In this document: positions 41,395 through 50,271 of the stretch, piece after piece | How positions within the stretch are numbered: position 1 is the first letter of the stretch | How the letters are laid out: each line of letters begins with the position of its first letter | NCBI RefSeq assembly: GCF_039555335.1 | Contig: NC_092646.1 | Coordinates: forward strand, 35,307,380-35,371,379 | Source of the DNA: Amphiura filiformis | Taxonomy: Eukaryota > Echinodermata > Ophiuroidea > Amphilepidida > Amphiuridae | Length of the DNA: 64,000 nt | Reading direction: 5' to 3' | The notes under the pieces: model-generated | What the model saw: the letters and a program-made list of their open reading frames with translations, nothing else | What the model was told of the DNA's origin: nothing | Databases searched by the model: none | Translations under genes and position numbers: made by a program

Positions 41395-42930
41395 ACCTCA
41401 TCCCTATGCTTATGGATAACCAAGTAATATGTTACACATACCTCATGGCATGTAACTTCTTAATAGCTACCCCACCCCAATGTGTATGGACAGGGAAGTA
41501 ATATGTTACACATGCTTCATGGCTTGTAACTTCTTAACAGCAACCTCACCCCAATGCTTACTGATAGCCAAGTAATATGTTACACATGTTTCATGGCATG
41601 TAACTTCTTCACAGCAACCTCACCCCAATGCGTATGGAAAGCCAAGATGTCAGTAGATGTAGGAGCCTTAGACCTGCCCAGTACTCACCGCCCATATCTC
41701 CTAATGTTGCTCTTCTGTGTTGCTCTAATAAGTGGACATTAACAACAACCTCATCCCTATGCTTATGGATAACCAAGTAATATGTTACACATACCTCATG
41801 GCATGTAACTTCTTAATAGCTACCCCACCCCAATGTGTATGGACAGGGAAGTAATATGTTACACATGCTTCATGGCTTGTAACTTCTTAACAGCAACCTC
41901 ATCCCAATGCTTATGAACAGCCAAGTAACATGTTACACATGCTTCATAGCATGTAACTTCTTAATAGCAATCTCACCCCAATGCTTATGGATAGGGAAGT
42001 AATATGTTACACATACCTCATGGCATGTAACTTCTTAACAGCAACCTCACCCCAATGCTTATAGAAAGCCAAGTAATATGTTACACATACTTCAGGTCAT
42101 GTAACTTCTTAACAGCAACCTCATCCCAATGCTTATGGAAAGCCAAGTAATATGTTACACATGCCTTTTGGCAACAATTTGCTTTGTGCGCTCTTTGTAC
42201 TTCTGTGCTATGACTCTTGCATCTTCTTTGCCCCTACGAATAGCCAATTGTTACACATGCTTCATAGCATGTAACTTCTTAATAACAATCTCATCCCAAT
42301 GCTTATGGATAGGGAAGTAATATGTTGCACATACCTCATGGCATGTAACTTCTTAACAACAACCTCACCCCAATGCTTATGGATAGCCCAGTATATGTTA
42401 CACATACCTCATAGCATGTAACTTCTTAATAGCAACCTCGCCCCAATGCATATGGATAGGCAAGTAACATGTTACACATGCCTCATATATAGTATGTTTC
42501 ACTTCTTAACAGAAATCTCATCCCAATGCTATGGATAGCCCAGTATATGTTACACATACCTCATGGCATGTAACTTCTTAACAGCAACCTCACTCCAATG
42601 CTTATGGATAGGGAAGTAATATATGTTACACATGCTTCATGGCATGTAACTTCTTCACAGCAATCTCACCCCAATGTTTATGGAGAGATTTCCTGAAGAT
42701 GTCAGTAGATGTAGGAGCCTTAGACCTGCCCAGTACTCCCCATCCATATCTCTTAATGTTGCTCTTCTGTGTTGCTGTAATAAGTAGACATGGACATTAA
42801 CAGCAACCTCCCCCAATGTTTATGGATAGCCAAGTAATATGTTACACATACCTCATGGCATGTAACTTCCTAATAGCATACTCACTCCAATGATTATGGA
42901 TAGCCAAGTAATATGTTATGCACAGCAGTA
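41395..42930 (-). repeat. Tandem array C (~75 bp, about 20 units)
   Basis: Consensus words: AAGTAATATGTTACACATAC, CTCATGGCATGTAACTTCTT, AACAGCAACCTCACCCCAAT, GCTTATGGATAGCC. On the minus strand each unit reads HWGEVAVKKLHAM followed by a GTATGT splice-donor-like word, so units look like exon 3' ends with donors. At 42170-42250 one unit carries an insert reading IRRGKEDARVIAQKYKER on the minus strand. Some array B-type sequence (41645-41740, 42690-42790) is interleaved. Confidence 0.8.
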
Positions 42931-42987
42931 CCAGGTACTGCAGGGGCTACCCTAAAGGAAATATTAAACAGTTGACTATAAACATAC

Positions 42988-43168
42988 CAGCCTTGTCTGC
43001 CTTCTTGAAGAACTTTTTAATAGTTCTCCCCCTGCTTCCACACAGGTACCCTGCCATGGTTTGCTCCGCTCCTGTTGAGCCATAAGTCTGATGGTGCCGT
43101 CTAACAATTTTTCGCCCACGATACATTATCACCACATCGTACCCGTGGCTTGCCTTCATTTTCCTGGC
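42988..43168 (-). CDS. Exon of ARK-motif domain, paralogue 1
   Basis: The acceptor TTTCAG precedes GCC AGG AAA, and the donor GTATGTTT follows AAG GCT G, giving a 181-bp exon. It reads ARKMKASHGYDVVIMYRGRK, later TYGSTGAEQTMAGYL and RTIKKFFKKADKA. It has the same phases and a related sequence to the ARKLYYS exons at 44.6-47.4 kb, so both come from one exon family of the recombinase-like element. Domain function unknown. Confidence 0.55.
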
Positions 43169-43169
43169 C

Positions 43170-43900
43170 TGAAATGAGAGACCCATGAAAGGATGAGGCT
43201 TCAATTTATGGTAAATATTTCATTGACAATTCACTTCCAATAAACGCCCCCTTTTGGAAAATGCAAAGCCCCCATGGTGTTTATTACAAACAATACGGTA
43301 TACATACATCTCCAGCAGGATTTTGATGATATAAAGAAAATGATGTTTATCGTATAATGTACATACCGTGTTTTTCCATCTGGCCTTTCAATGCAGAAAG
43401 TGATGTTTTGACTTGCAATTTCTTGGGTTGTCTTGCCCTTGAAGGCTGTTTTTTGTTGCAGAAACTGCAAGTCTTACAGGCAGTCGGATTCTCCTTGTAG
43501 TTTGTTTGCCAACCTGCATACAATGGTAACCAAATGATTTAGTAATCAATTTCTAAAAACAATTTTGTAACCAGGCATAATGTGTGCTCACATACATGAT
43601 ACTGTGTGTGTGTGTGAGTTTAGCTTAAAATCCAAAATCCCTAGTGGTCTATATAGGTAGCTTAATGAAGCTTGATAGAATCTCAGAAGCTGCATCCTTT
43701 TGAGGTTGTTTTGAGTGTCAGCTAATATCTCAGAGACCGGGTGCGAAACCTGGTTACTTGTATATCTGCACAGTCTGTTTTCATCAATTATTGACAATTG
43801 AATTATTAAAGATTTTAAACTAAAATCCCCAATTAACATTCTCAATCTCAGGGCCTACTCATTCATTTTCAATTAGGTCCACTTTATAGTAATAGTTTAA
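43170..43900. other. Intron-like sequence
   Basis: Minus-strand frames (43231-43470, 43588-43845) are short and show no domain. A TGTGTG run lies near 43602-43615. Confidence 0.35.
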
Positions 43901-44027
43901 AACATTGTATGAATTCATTGTAAACAAACTCAATCTCCAGAATCCAGTTCCGTTCTTGGTGCATTTGCCCAAATACAGTCCAATAGATTGCCATACAAAC
44001 TTGTGGTTTTTTCTATTTCATTTTAAT

Positions 44028-44520
44028 CTATTCACAGTTAATGTCAGCAGCTTGCTCATCCTCACAAGAAGTGTGGTTTCCTGGGAGAGCCTGTAGTATT
44101 CTCTGTGCACAGTTAATAGTTAATGTCAGCAGCTTGCTCATCTTTGCAAGAAGTATGGTTTCCTGGGAAAGCCTGTAGTATTCTCTGTGCACAGTTAATG
44201 TCAGCAACTTGCTCATCTTTGCAAGAAGTATGGTTTCCTGGGAAAGCCTGTAGTATTCTCTGTGCACAGTTAATGTCAGCAGCTTGCTCATCTTTGCAAG
44301 AAGTATGGTTTCCTGGGAAAGCCTGTAGTATTCTCTGTGCACAGTTAATGTCAGCAGCTTGCTCATCTTTGCAAGAAGTGTGGTTTCCTGGGAAAGCCTG
44401 TAGTATTTTCTATGCACATCTATGGTGTGTCCCATGTGTATATCTAGCGAGCTGCTCCAGCTCATTGTGTTTCAAATCAGCCAGCTGGGAGAGAGAGGGG
44501 ATGTGCCTCCTTAAGATCTA
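44028..44520 (-). repeat. Catalytic-tyrosine segment of recombinase, five-fold tandem array (D)
   Basis: Five ~78-bp units, each encoding VHREYYRLSQET and LLAKMSKLLTLT on the minus strand, are joined in one open frame (44028-44465). A unit is 26 codons, so the frame is kept. The first unit is preceded, in other frames, by a decayed RRHI..LADLKHNELEQLA segment (44410-44515). In tyrosine recombinases the Tyr of the HREYYRL-like segment would be the nucleophile; five copies cannot be functional in one enzyme. Stop at the array end. Confidence 0.75.
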
Positions 44521-44621
44521 GCATGTAGCCAAACAAATTAAGTTCCACATGATCAAAACAGATCACTGATGTGCATTTTTAGCATAGAATGCTACTTTTA
44601 TTACAATTGGATATCACTTAC

Positions 44622-44808
44622 CACCATTGCTGTCTACCCCATTCCTAAACAGTTTCTTCTGCATCCTCGCCTCGTCCTTGGCCAAGAAATCTTCAATTAC
44701 CTTCCCCACCCCGTCTGTCCCCCAGCAACTATAATGGGTTCTTTTTTCATTACGTGATCTGTAAAGCACGACAACGTCTTGATCACAGGAATAGTATAGC
44801 TTACGTGC
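44622..44808 (-). CDS. ARKLYYS exon, copy 1 (complete)
   Basis: 187-bp exon between AATATAAG and GTAAGTGA: ARKLYYSCDQDVVVLYRSR, then HYSCWGTDGVGKVIEDF and ARMQKKLFRNG. Both splice sites are good and the frame is open. Truncated derivatives of this exon form array E. Related to the exon at 42988-43168. Function not recognised. Confidence 0.55.
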
Positions 44809-44822
44809 CTTATATTCACATG

Positions 44823-45345
44823 TCAGCAGCTTGATCATCCTCACAAGAAGTAGTGTGTCTCATGTGTGTAGCAAGCTGCTCCAGCTCATTGTCTTTCAAA
44901 TCAAGCAGCTGGGAGAAAGAGGCGATGTGCCTCCTTACCTGGGTACACCAGATGCTTTCAGGGTTTTGCAACCCAGCAGCAGTTGTGTATTCCCACATCA
45001 CATCTATAGTTCTGTAAGGAGTGGCAGCCATTTCAAATGGTCTTCGAGAATACATATGTACCATCCTTATTGAATTCCACCAACATGTCCACACACTCTT
45101 TCAGCTATGGGGTTAAGAGCAGAAGGACACCATTCCCACCTTTCCCTCTTGTCATTATCAGATTTACTCGATCGATGGAGACCTATGAAATGGTGAGCGA
45201 CTTCAAAAGTTCGTCTTGAATGGGTCTGGGGTTGGCTCTCTCCGTGTAGTGAGCCACTTCTAGTTCATTGGCCTCATGTGAGCGGCGAACGCTTCCTGTT
45301 GAACACCACTACCTTTGCCAAAGTGGCAGGGGCTAGTTGTTCATA
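44823..45345 (-). pseudogene. Crypton-like tyrosine recombinase, catalytic region copy 1
   Basis: Minus strand, N to C: LAPATLAKVVVFNRKRS, then after a frame change HEANELEVAHYTER (box I; FNRKRS.E corresponds to the catalytic-Arg region), VNLIMTRGKGGNGV, then from about 45105 ECVDMLVEFNKDGTYVFSRR and NPESIWCTQVRRHIASFSQL (second Arg), DLKDNELEQLATHM. The normal MGHTIDVHREYYRL end is replaced by RHT and a deletion, so the LGH histidine context and the Tyr are lost. In-frame stops and frameshifts add to this. The family pattern 'RKHIAT..L.L...ELDQLA..LGH...H..FYRL' is widespread in animals; assignment to tyrosine recombinases rests on the R..LGH..Y order. Confidence 0.65.
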
Positions 45346-45536
45346 CAAACTGATGCCATAGTGGTGTTCAACTCATTGTCCCGGTATTTATTGAAATCTA
45401 CAACATCCTGCCTCAGTTATCACCTTGCAGTTGTTTGCCTGCAGGAATTCCTGCCCACGCTCTGTTCCTGTTCCTAGATAGCCAATGTCTTTCCCAGCTA
45501 CCACTACCATTGCTTCACATCCCATTTCTTCCTTAA

Positions 45537-46038
45537 AGTCATAATGTACGATCTTTTTTCAGAATTTACCTTTTTTTTTTCAAAACCGATTTTTTGGCAT
45601 ATTTGTAATACTTACACATGTTCTAACTTAAATCTATGAGCAAACTGTCAAATTCGTCCTATTTGTAGTAAAACGGGACGATTTTCTGTTGGTCCGACAT
45701 AAAATCATAATTTTAGATTATGACTTTATGTCGGCCACGATCGCAAACCGTAGCCTCCTACAAAACTAGCTTGGTTACGCTCCCTCCACATGTGGAGGGA
45801 GCGCAACCAAACTGGCTGCGTAGGAGACTAATTCTGAGGCCGCACTCGCTGTCCTAATTCCAAATAGTGCGAGATGTTTCGAGTGATAGAGGTGAAGTTT
45901 ATGATGTTGTTTCTTTGCAAATTCCCAATGTTTTTCAAGCGTCCAAATGTATTGGGAACTTTCATAATGATTGCATATTATCATTTTAGAAGAAAAAAAG
46001 AAAAATCTAAAAATTTAAAAAGATCGTACATTAAGGCT
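45537..46038. mobile_element. TTAA-flanked 502-bp element inside recombinase copy 1
   Basis: TTAA at 45533-45536 and 46039-46042. The ends AGTCATAATGTACGATCTTTTT and AAAAAGATCGTACATTAAGGCT are inverted (in part). At 45778-45803 lies the perfect palindrome CTCCCTCCACATGTGGAGGG (continuing AG). No coding capacity. A different family from the other TTAA elements here. Confidence 0.78.
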
Positions 46039-46356
46039 TTAAGTTGTACACATTATAGAAAAGAAATGTAAAAATGATCACAATACAATTCAAGCAGGAG
46101 CAATCAAAAGTTTTGGGTTATTGCCTTGTAAATGTGTGGTGTTGGATGGAATAACAAAATGGCAAACCAAAAGAATAACAGAGTTTACTAGTTTCTTCCA
46201 CCTTTTCTTCTGTTGTTGCCTGAGTACTGCAGACGATGCCATTCATCCTCTTGCAACTGTATGAAGATGTTTATTTTCAAATTACCTCAAACTGCTGTAA
46301 CGAGGTCTTTAAAGGCATGTCTCACTTTTAGGACAATTGAACTGGAACCTCTAAAC

Positions 46357-46632
46357 TTAATTCCTAGCATCCTCATCATACTTTGCCAGCCTTTTTGTTG
46401 CTGCCACAACTGTATCAAAGCTGCTGCCCTTCACCATATCAGTTGCAGAGACTATACTGGGATTGATAATTCCTTGCCTCTTGCAAGACTTTAGCCAAGT
46501 TCTCATTTTCTGGCCACTGCGGTAGTCTGCCTGAGATGAATTGCAGATCTGGTGAGCGTTTATTCCAACAAGCCTGATGTGTTGATCGCTCTTAGCAATT
46601 CTGGCCAAATCATCATACACCATCTTATTCAT
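46357..46632 (-). pseudogene. Recombinase N-terminal domain, copy at 46.5 kb
   Basis: Minus strand: MVYDDLARIAKSDQHIRLVG, HQICNSSQADYRSGQKMRTW, then VSATDMVKGSSFDTVVAATK and LAKYDEDARN. In relatives this helical domain (DD.ARI...D..I..G, then QKMR.L, then F..VV.A...A.YD) precedes the catalytic domain. It sits upstream (minus sense) of catalytic copy 1, the expected gene order, with the 45537 element between. Confidence 0.6.
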
Positions 46633-46750
46633 CTTTATATGTGTGCAAAATTGGAAAACAAAGCAACATTTTGTGGAAATTTGGTAACATTAAAACTGAA
46701 CTGTGCATTTTTAGCATAGAATGCTACTTGCATAATTGGATATCACTTAC

Positions 46751-46937
46751 CACCATTAGTGTTTACCACATTTCTAAACAGCTTCTTCTGCATCCTCGCC
46801 TCGTCCTTGGCGAAGAAATCTTCAATTACCTTCCCCACCCCGTCTGTCCCCCAGCAACTATAATGGGTTCTTTTTTCATTACGTGATCTGTAAAGCACGA
46901 CAACGTCTTGATCACAGGAATAGTATAGCTTACGTGC
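46751..46937 (-). CDS. ARKLYYS exon, copy 2 (complete)
   Basis: 187 bp with acceptor TTTGCACAG and donor GTAAGTGA, nearly identical to 44622-44808. The last codons differ (AACACTAATGG-type end). Confidence 0.55.
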
Positions 46938-47017
46938 CTGTGCAAAATAAAATATTCATGGTTGATTGTAATACAAACTTGTATTTTTTTCTATTTTATT
47001 TTAATCTATTCACAGTT

Positions 47018-47180
47018 AATGTCAGCAGCTTGCTCATTCTCACAAGAAGTGTGGTTTCATGGGGAAGCCTGTAGTATTGTCTGTGCACATCTATGGTGTG
47101 TCCCATGTGTGTAGCAAGCTGCTCCAGCTCATTGTCTTTCAAATCAAGCAGCTGGGAGAGAGAGGTGATGTGCCTCCTTA
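47018..47180 (-). pseudogene. Recombinase catalytic box II, partial copy
   Basis: Begins abruptly at RRHITSLSQLLDLKDNELEQ and continues through LATHMGHTIDVHRQYYRL to MSKLL. It retains R, GH and Tyr but has lost everything upstream of the arginine at a CTTAAGGAGG junction, the same breakpoint as near 44510. Confidence 0.6.
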
Positions 47181-47275
47181 AGATCTAGCATGTAGCCAAA
47201 CAAATTTAGTTTCACATGATCACTGATGTGCATTTTTAGCATAGAATGCTACTTTCACAATTGGATATCCCTTAC

Positions 47276-47463
47276 CACCATTGCTGTCTGCCCCATTCCT
47301 AAACAGCTTCTTCTGCATCCTCGCCTCGTCCTTGGCGAAGAACTCTTCAATTACCTTCCCCACCCAGTCTGTACCCCAGCAACTATAATGTGTTCTTTTT
47401 TTCATTACGTGATCTGTAAAGCACGACAACGTCTTGATAACAGGAATAGTATAGCTTACGTGC
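47276..47463 (-). pseudogene. ARKLYYS exon, copy 3
   Basis: 188 bp with acceptor TTTGCACAG and a donor-like GTAAGGGA. One extra T in the TTTTTTT run (near 47397) breaks the frame relative to the 187-bp copies. Confidence 0.55.
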
Positions 47464-47479
47464 CTGTGCAAAATTAAAT

Positions 47480-48780
47480 ATTCCTCGCCTCGTCCTTGGC
47501 GAAGAATGCTTCGATTTGCTTCCCCACCCCATATGTACCCCAGCAACTATAATGGGTTCTTTTTTCATTACGTGATCTGTACAGCACGACAACATCTTGA
47601 TGACAGGAATAGTATAGCTTACGTGCCTGTGCAAAATTAAATATTCCTCGCCTCGTCCTTGGCGAAGAATGCTTCGATTTGCTTCCCCACCCCGTATGTA
47701 CCCCAGCAACTATAATGTGTTCTTTGTTCATTTCGTGATCTATAAAGCACGACAACGTCTTGATGACAGGAATAGTATAGCTTACGTGCCTATGCAAAAT
47801 TAAATATTCCTCGCCTCGTCCTTGGCGAAGAATGCTTCGATTTGCTTCCCCACCCCATATGTACCCCAGCAACTATAATGTGTTCTTTGTTCATTTCGTG
47901 ATCTATAAAGCACGACAACGTCTTGATGACAGGAATAGTATAGCTTACGTGCCTGTGCAAAATAAAATATTCCTCGCCTCGCCCTTGGCGAAGAATGCTT
48001 CGATTTGCTTCCCCACCCTATATGTACCCCAGCAACTATAATGTGTTCTTTGTTCATTTCATGATCTATAAAGCACGACAACGTCTTGATGACAGGAATA
48101 GTATAGCTTACGTGCCTGTGCAAAATAAAATATTGCTCGCCTCGTCCTTGGCGAAGAATGCTTCAATTTGCTTCCCCACCCCATATGTACCCCATCAACT
48201 ATAATGTGTTCTTTGTTCATTTCGTGATCTATAAAGCACGACAACGTCTTGATGACAGGAATAGTATAGCTTACGTGCCTGTGCAAAATAAAATATTGCT
48301 CGCCTCGTCCTTGGCGAAGAATGCTTCAATTTGCTTCCCCACCCGTCTGTACCCCAGCAACTATAATGTGTTCTTTGTTCATTTCGTGACCTATAAAGCA
48401 CGACAACGTCTTGATGACAGGAATAGTATAGCTTACGTGCCTGTGCAAAATAAAATATTCCTCGCCTCGTCCTTGGCGAAGAATGCTTCGATTTGCTTCC
48501 CCACCCTATATGTACCCCAGCAACTATAATGTGTTCTTTGTTCATTTCGTGACCTATAAAGCACGACAACATCTTGATGACAAGAATAGTATAGCTTACG
48601 TGCCTGTGCAAAATAAAATATTGCTCGCCTCGTCCTTGGCGAAGAATGCTTCAATTTGCTTCCCCACCCCGTCTGTACCCCAGCAACTATAATGTGTTCT
48701 TTGTTCATTTTGTGATCTATAAAGCACGACAACGTCTTGATGACAGGAATAGTATAGCTTACGTGCCTGTGCAAAATAAA
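47480..48780 (-). repeat. Tandem array E: truncated ARKLYYS exons (~163 bp x 8)
   Basis: Copies start near 47484, 47647, 47808, 47973, 48137, 48300, 48461 and 48626 with CCTCGCCTCGTCCTTGGCGA (or GC(C)C variants). Each unit holds, on the minus strand, TTTTGCACAG|GCACGTAAGC (acceptor plus exon start), reads ARKLYYSCHQDVVVLYRSRN..HYSCWGT..VGK.IEAFFAKDEAR, and then joins AATATTTTATTTTGCACAG of the next unit. The exon's 3' part and its donor are missing in every unit. Units are 95% or more alike by eye, so the expansion is recent. Confidence 0.85.
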
Positions 48781-48835
48781 AAGGTTGATTGTAATACAAT
48801 TTGTAGTTTTTTCTATTTCATTTTAATCTATTCAC

Positions 48836-49465
48836 ATGTCAGCAGCTTGCTCATCCTCACAAGAAGTGTGGTTTCCTGGAGAAGCCTGTAGTATTCTCTG
48901 TGCACATCTATGGTGTGCCCCATGTGTGTAGCAAGCTGCTCCAGCTCATTGTCTTTCAAATCAAGCAGCTGGGAGAAAGAGGCGATGTGCTTCCTTACCT
49001 GGGTACACCAGATGCTTTCAGGGTTTTGCAACTCAGCAGCAGCTGTGTATTCCCACATCACATCTGTAGTTCTGTAAGGAGTGGCAGCCATTTCAGATGG
49101 TCTCGAGAATACATATGTACCATTCTTATTGAATTCCACCAACACGTCCACACACTCTGTCAGCTATGGGCTTAAGAGCAGAAGGACACCATTCCCACCT
49201 TTCCCTCTTGTCATTATCAGATTTAGTCGATCGATGGGGACCTACATGTATGAAATGGTGAGCGACTTCAAAAGTTTGTCTTGAATGGGTCTGGGGTTGG
49301 CTCTCTCCATGTAGTGAGTCACTTCTAGTTCATTGGCCTTATGTGAGCGGCGAGCGCTTCCTGTTGAACACCACCACCTTTGCCAAAGTGGCAGGGGTTA
49401 GTTTGTAAATACCAGCATTCATACAAACTGATGCCATAGTGGTGTTCAACTCATTGTCCAGGTAC
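48836..49465 (-). pseudogene. Crypton-like tyrosine recombinase, catalytic region copy 2
   Basis: The best preserved copy. Minus strand from the transposon junction: LDNELNTTMASVCMNAGIYK, LTPATLAKVVVFNRKRS, a frame change, LEVTHYMERANPRPIQDKLL, TRGKGGNGV, then (49166 down) LTECVDVLVEFNKNGTYVFS, WEYTAAAELQNPESIWCTQV, RKHIASFSQLLDLKDNELEQ, LATHMGHTIDVHREYYRL, a short tail and stop. Box II R, GH and Tyr are all present. A TAG precedes LTECVD in both copies (also at 45 kb); CCCATAG behind a pyrimidine-rich stretch could be a splice acceptor rather than a stop. Truncated upstream by the 3.76-kb transposon. Confidence 0.68.
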
Positions 49466-49754
49466 AGGGTGCATCATACGCCCCCTATGTCAACGGATTT
49501 TATTGCTATTTGGTGAAAGTGTGCCACTTGCTAAAATATTAATCCCCACCAAATTTAAATTCAATCCGAAGTCGTCTAGTGGGTCCACCGACCTCAAAGT
49601 TTCGACGCGATCTTTACAGCAAATGCCGCGATTTCACATAAGGCAGCCATTTATATTCCCATTACTTTACTCAGTGAAATCATGGATCCTGTATGGAATT
49701 TGCATCTATTCATGCTTAAAACAATGGTAATGGAATATTTAATGGTTTCACAAC
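49466..49754 (+). repeat. Left terminal inverted repeat
   Basis: Pairs with 52936-53226. Conserved blocks include GTCAACGGATTTTATTGCTA, AATCCGAAGTCGTCTAGTGG and GGAATTTGCATCTATTCATG. Confidence 0.85.
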
Positions 49755-50271
49755 ATTTTAAGTAGTTGGCATGGTGTCATGGAATCACTTCTACATTAGA
49801 AATTAATAGCTGCCATGTATATTTCCATTACTTTGCACATTAAAATCACGGCTGCCATATGTATTTGTGTCTAATACTAGGCCCTACTGCTTTAAAAGAG
49901 TGGCAAATGAAATTTGATGTTATCAAGTGTTGTTCAATAATTAGGCATACTGCTTTAACTAATAGCTGCCTTAGAAGCTAATAGCTGCCATTTACCAACA
50001 TGTCAATGTCACTACTTTGTCTGCTTTCCATGAGTACTGTATGGCTGTATTTTTTTCTCAAAAGGATCTTACATAATTCTAGGAAAAGTGGGTATTAATA
50101 ATTCTATAAATAGTACTTCCTCTGGTTGTTTGGTTATGTTTCTGTCAGAGCATGATTTCATGGTCAGAGAGATGACAAGAAACATGCCCCATCTTGTTGA
50201 CCCTGATGAGAAATACCTTATTCCTTAGTATATAGACCTATAATTGGGATTTTCTTCAGCATCTTCACAAG

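Noticed and set aside
44123..44521. 132-aa plus-strand repeat protein
   Set aside because: By-product of the 78-bp periodicity; the minus strand carries the tyrosine-recombinase motif.
45060..45112. GTAAGG in CCCAGGTAAGGAGG (minus, near 44937) as an intron donor within the recombinase
   Set aside because: Reading through gives TQVRRHIAS, which matches the conserved TxLRKHIAT of the family, so the word is coding.
47480..48780. Regular array that could suggest a CRISPR-like repeat/spacer pattern
   Set aside because: The whole 163-bp unit is conserved with no variable spacers, and it derives from a spliced exon; the genome is eukaryotic.
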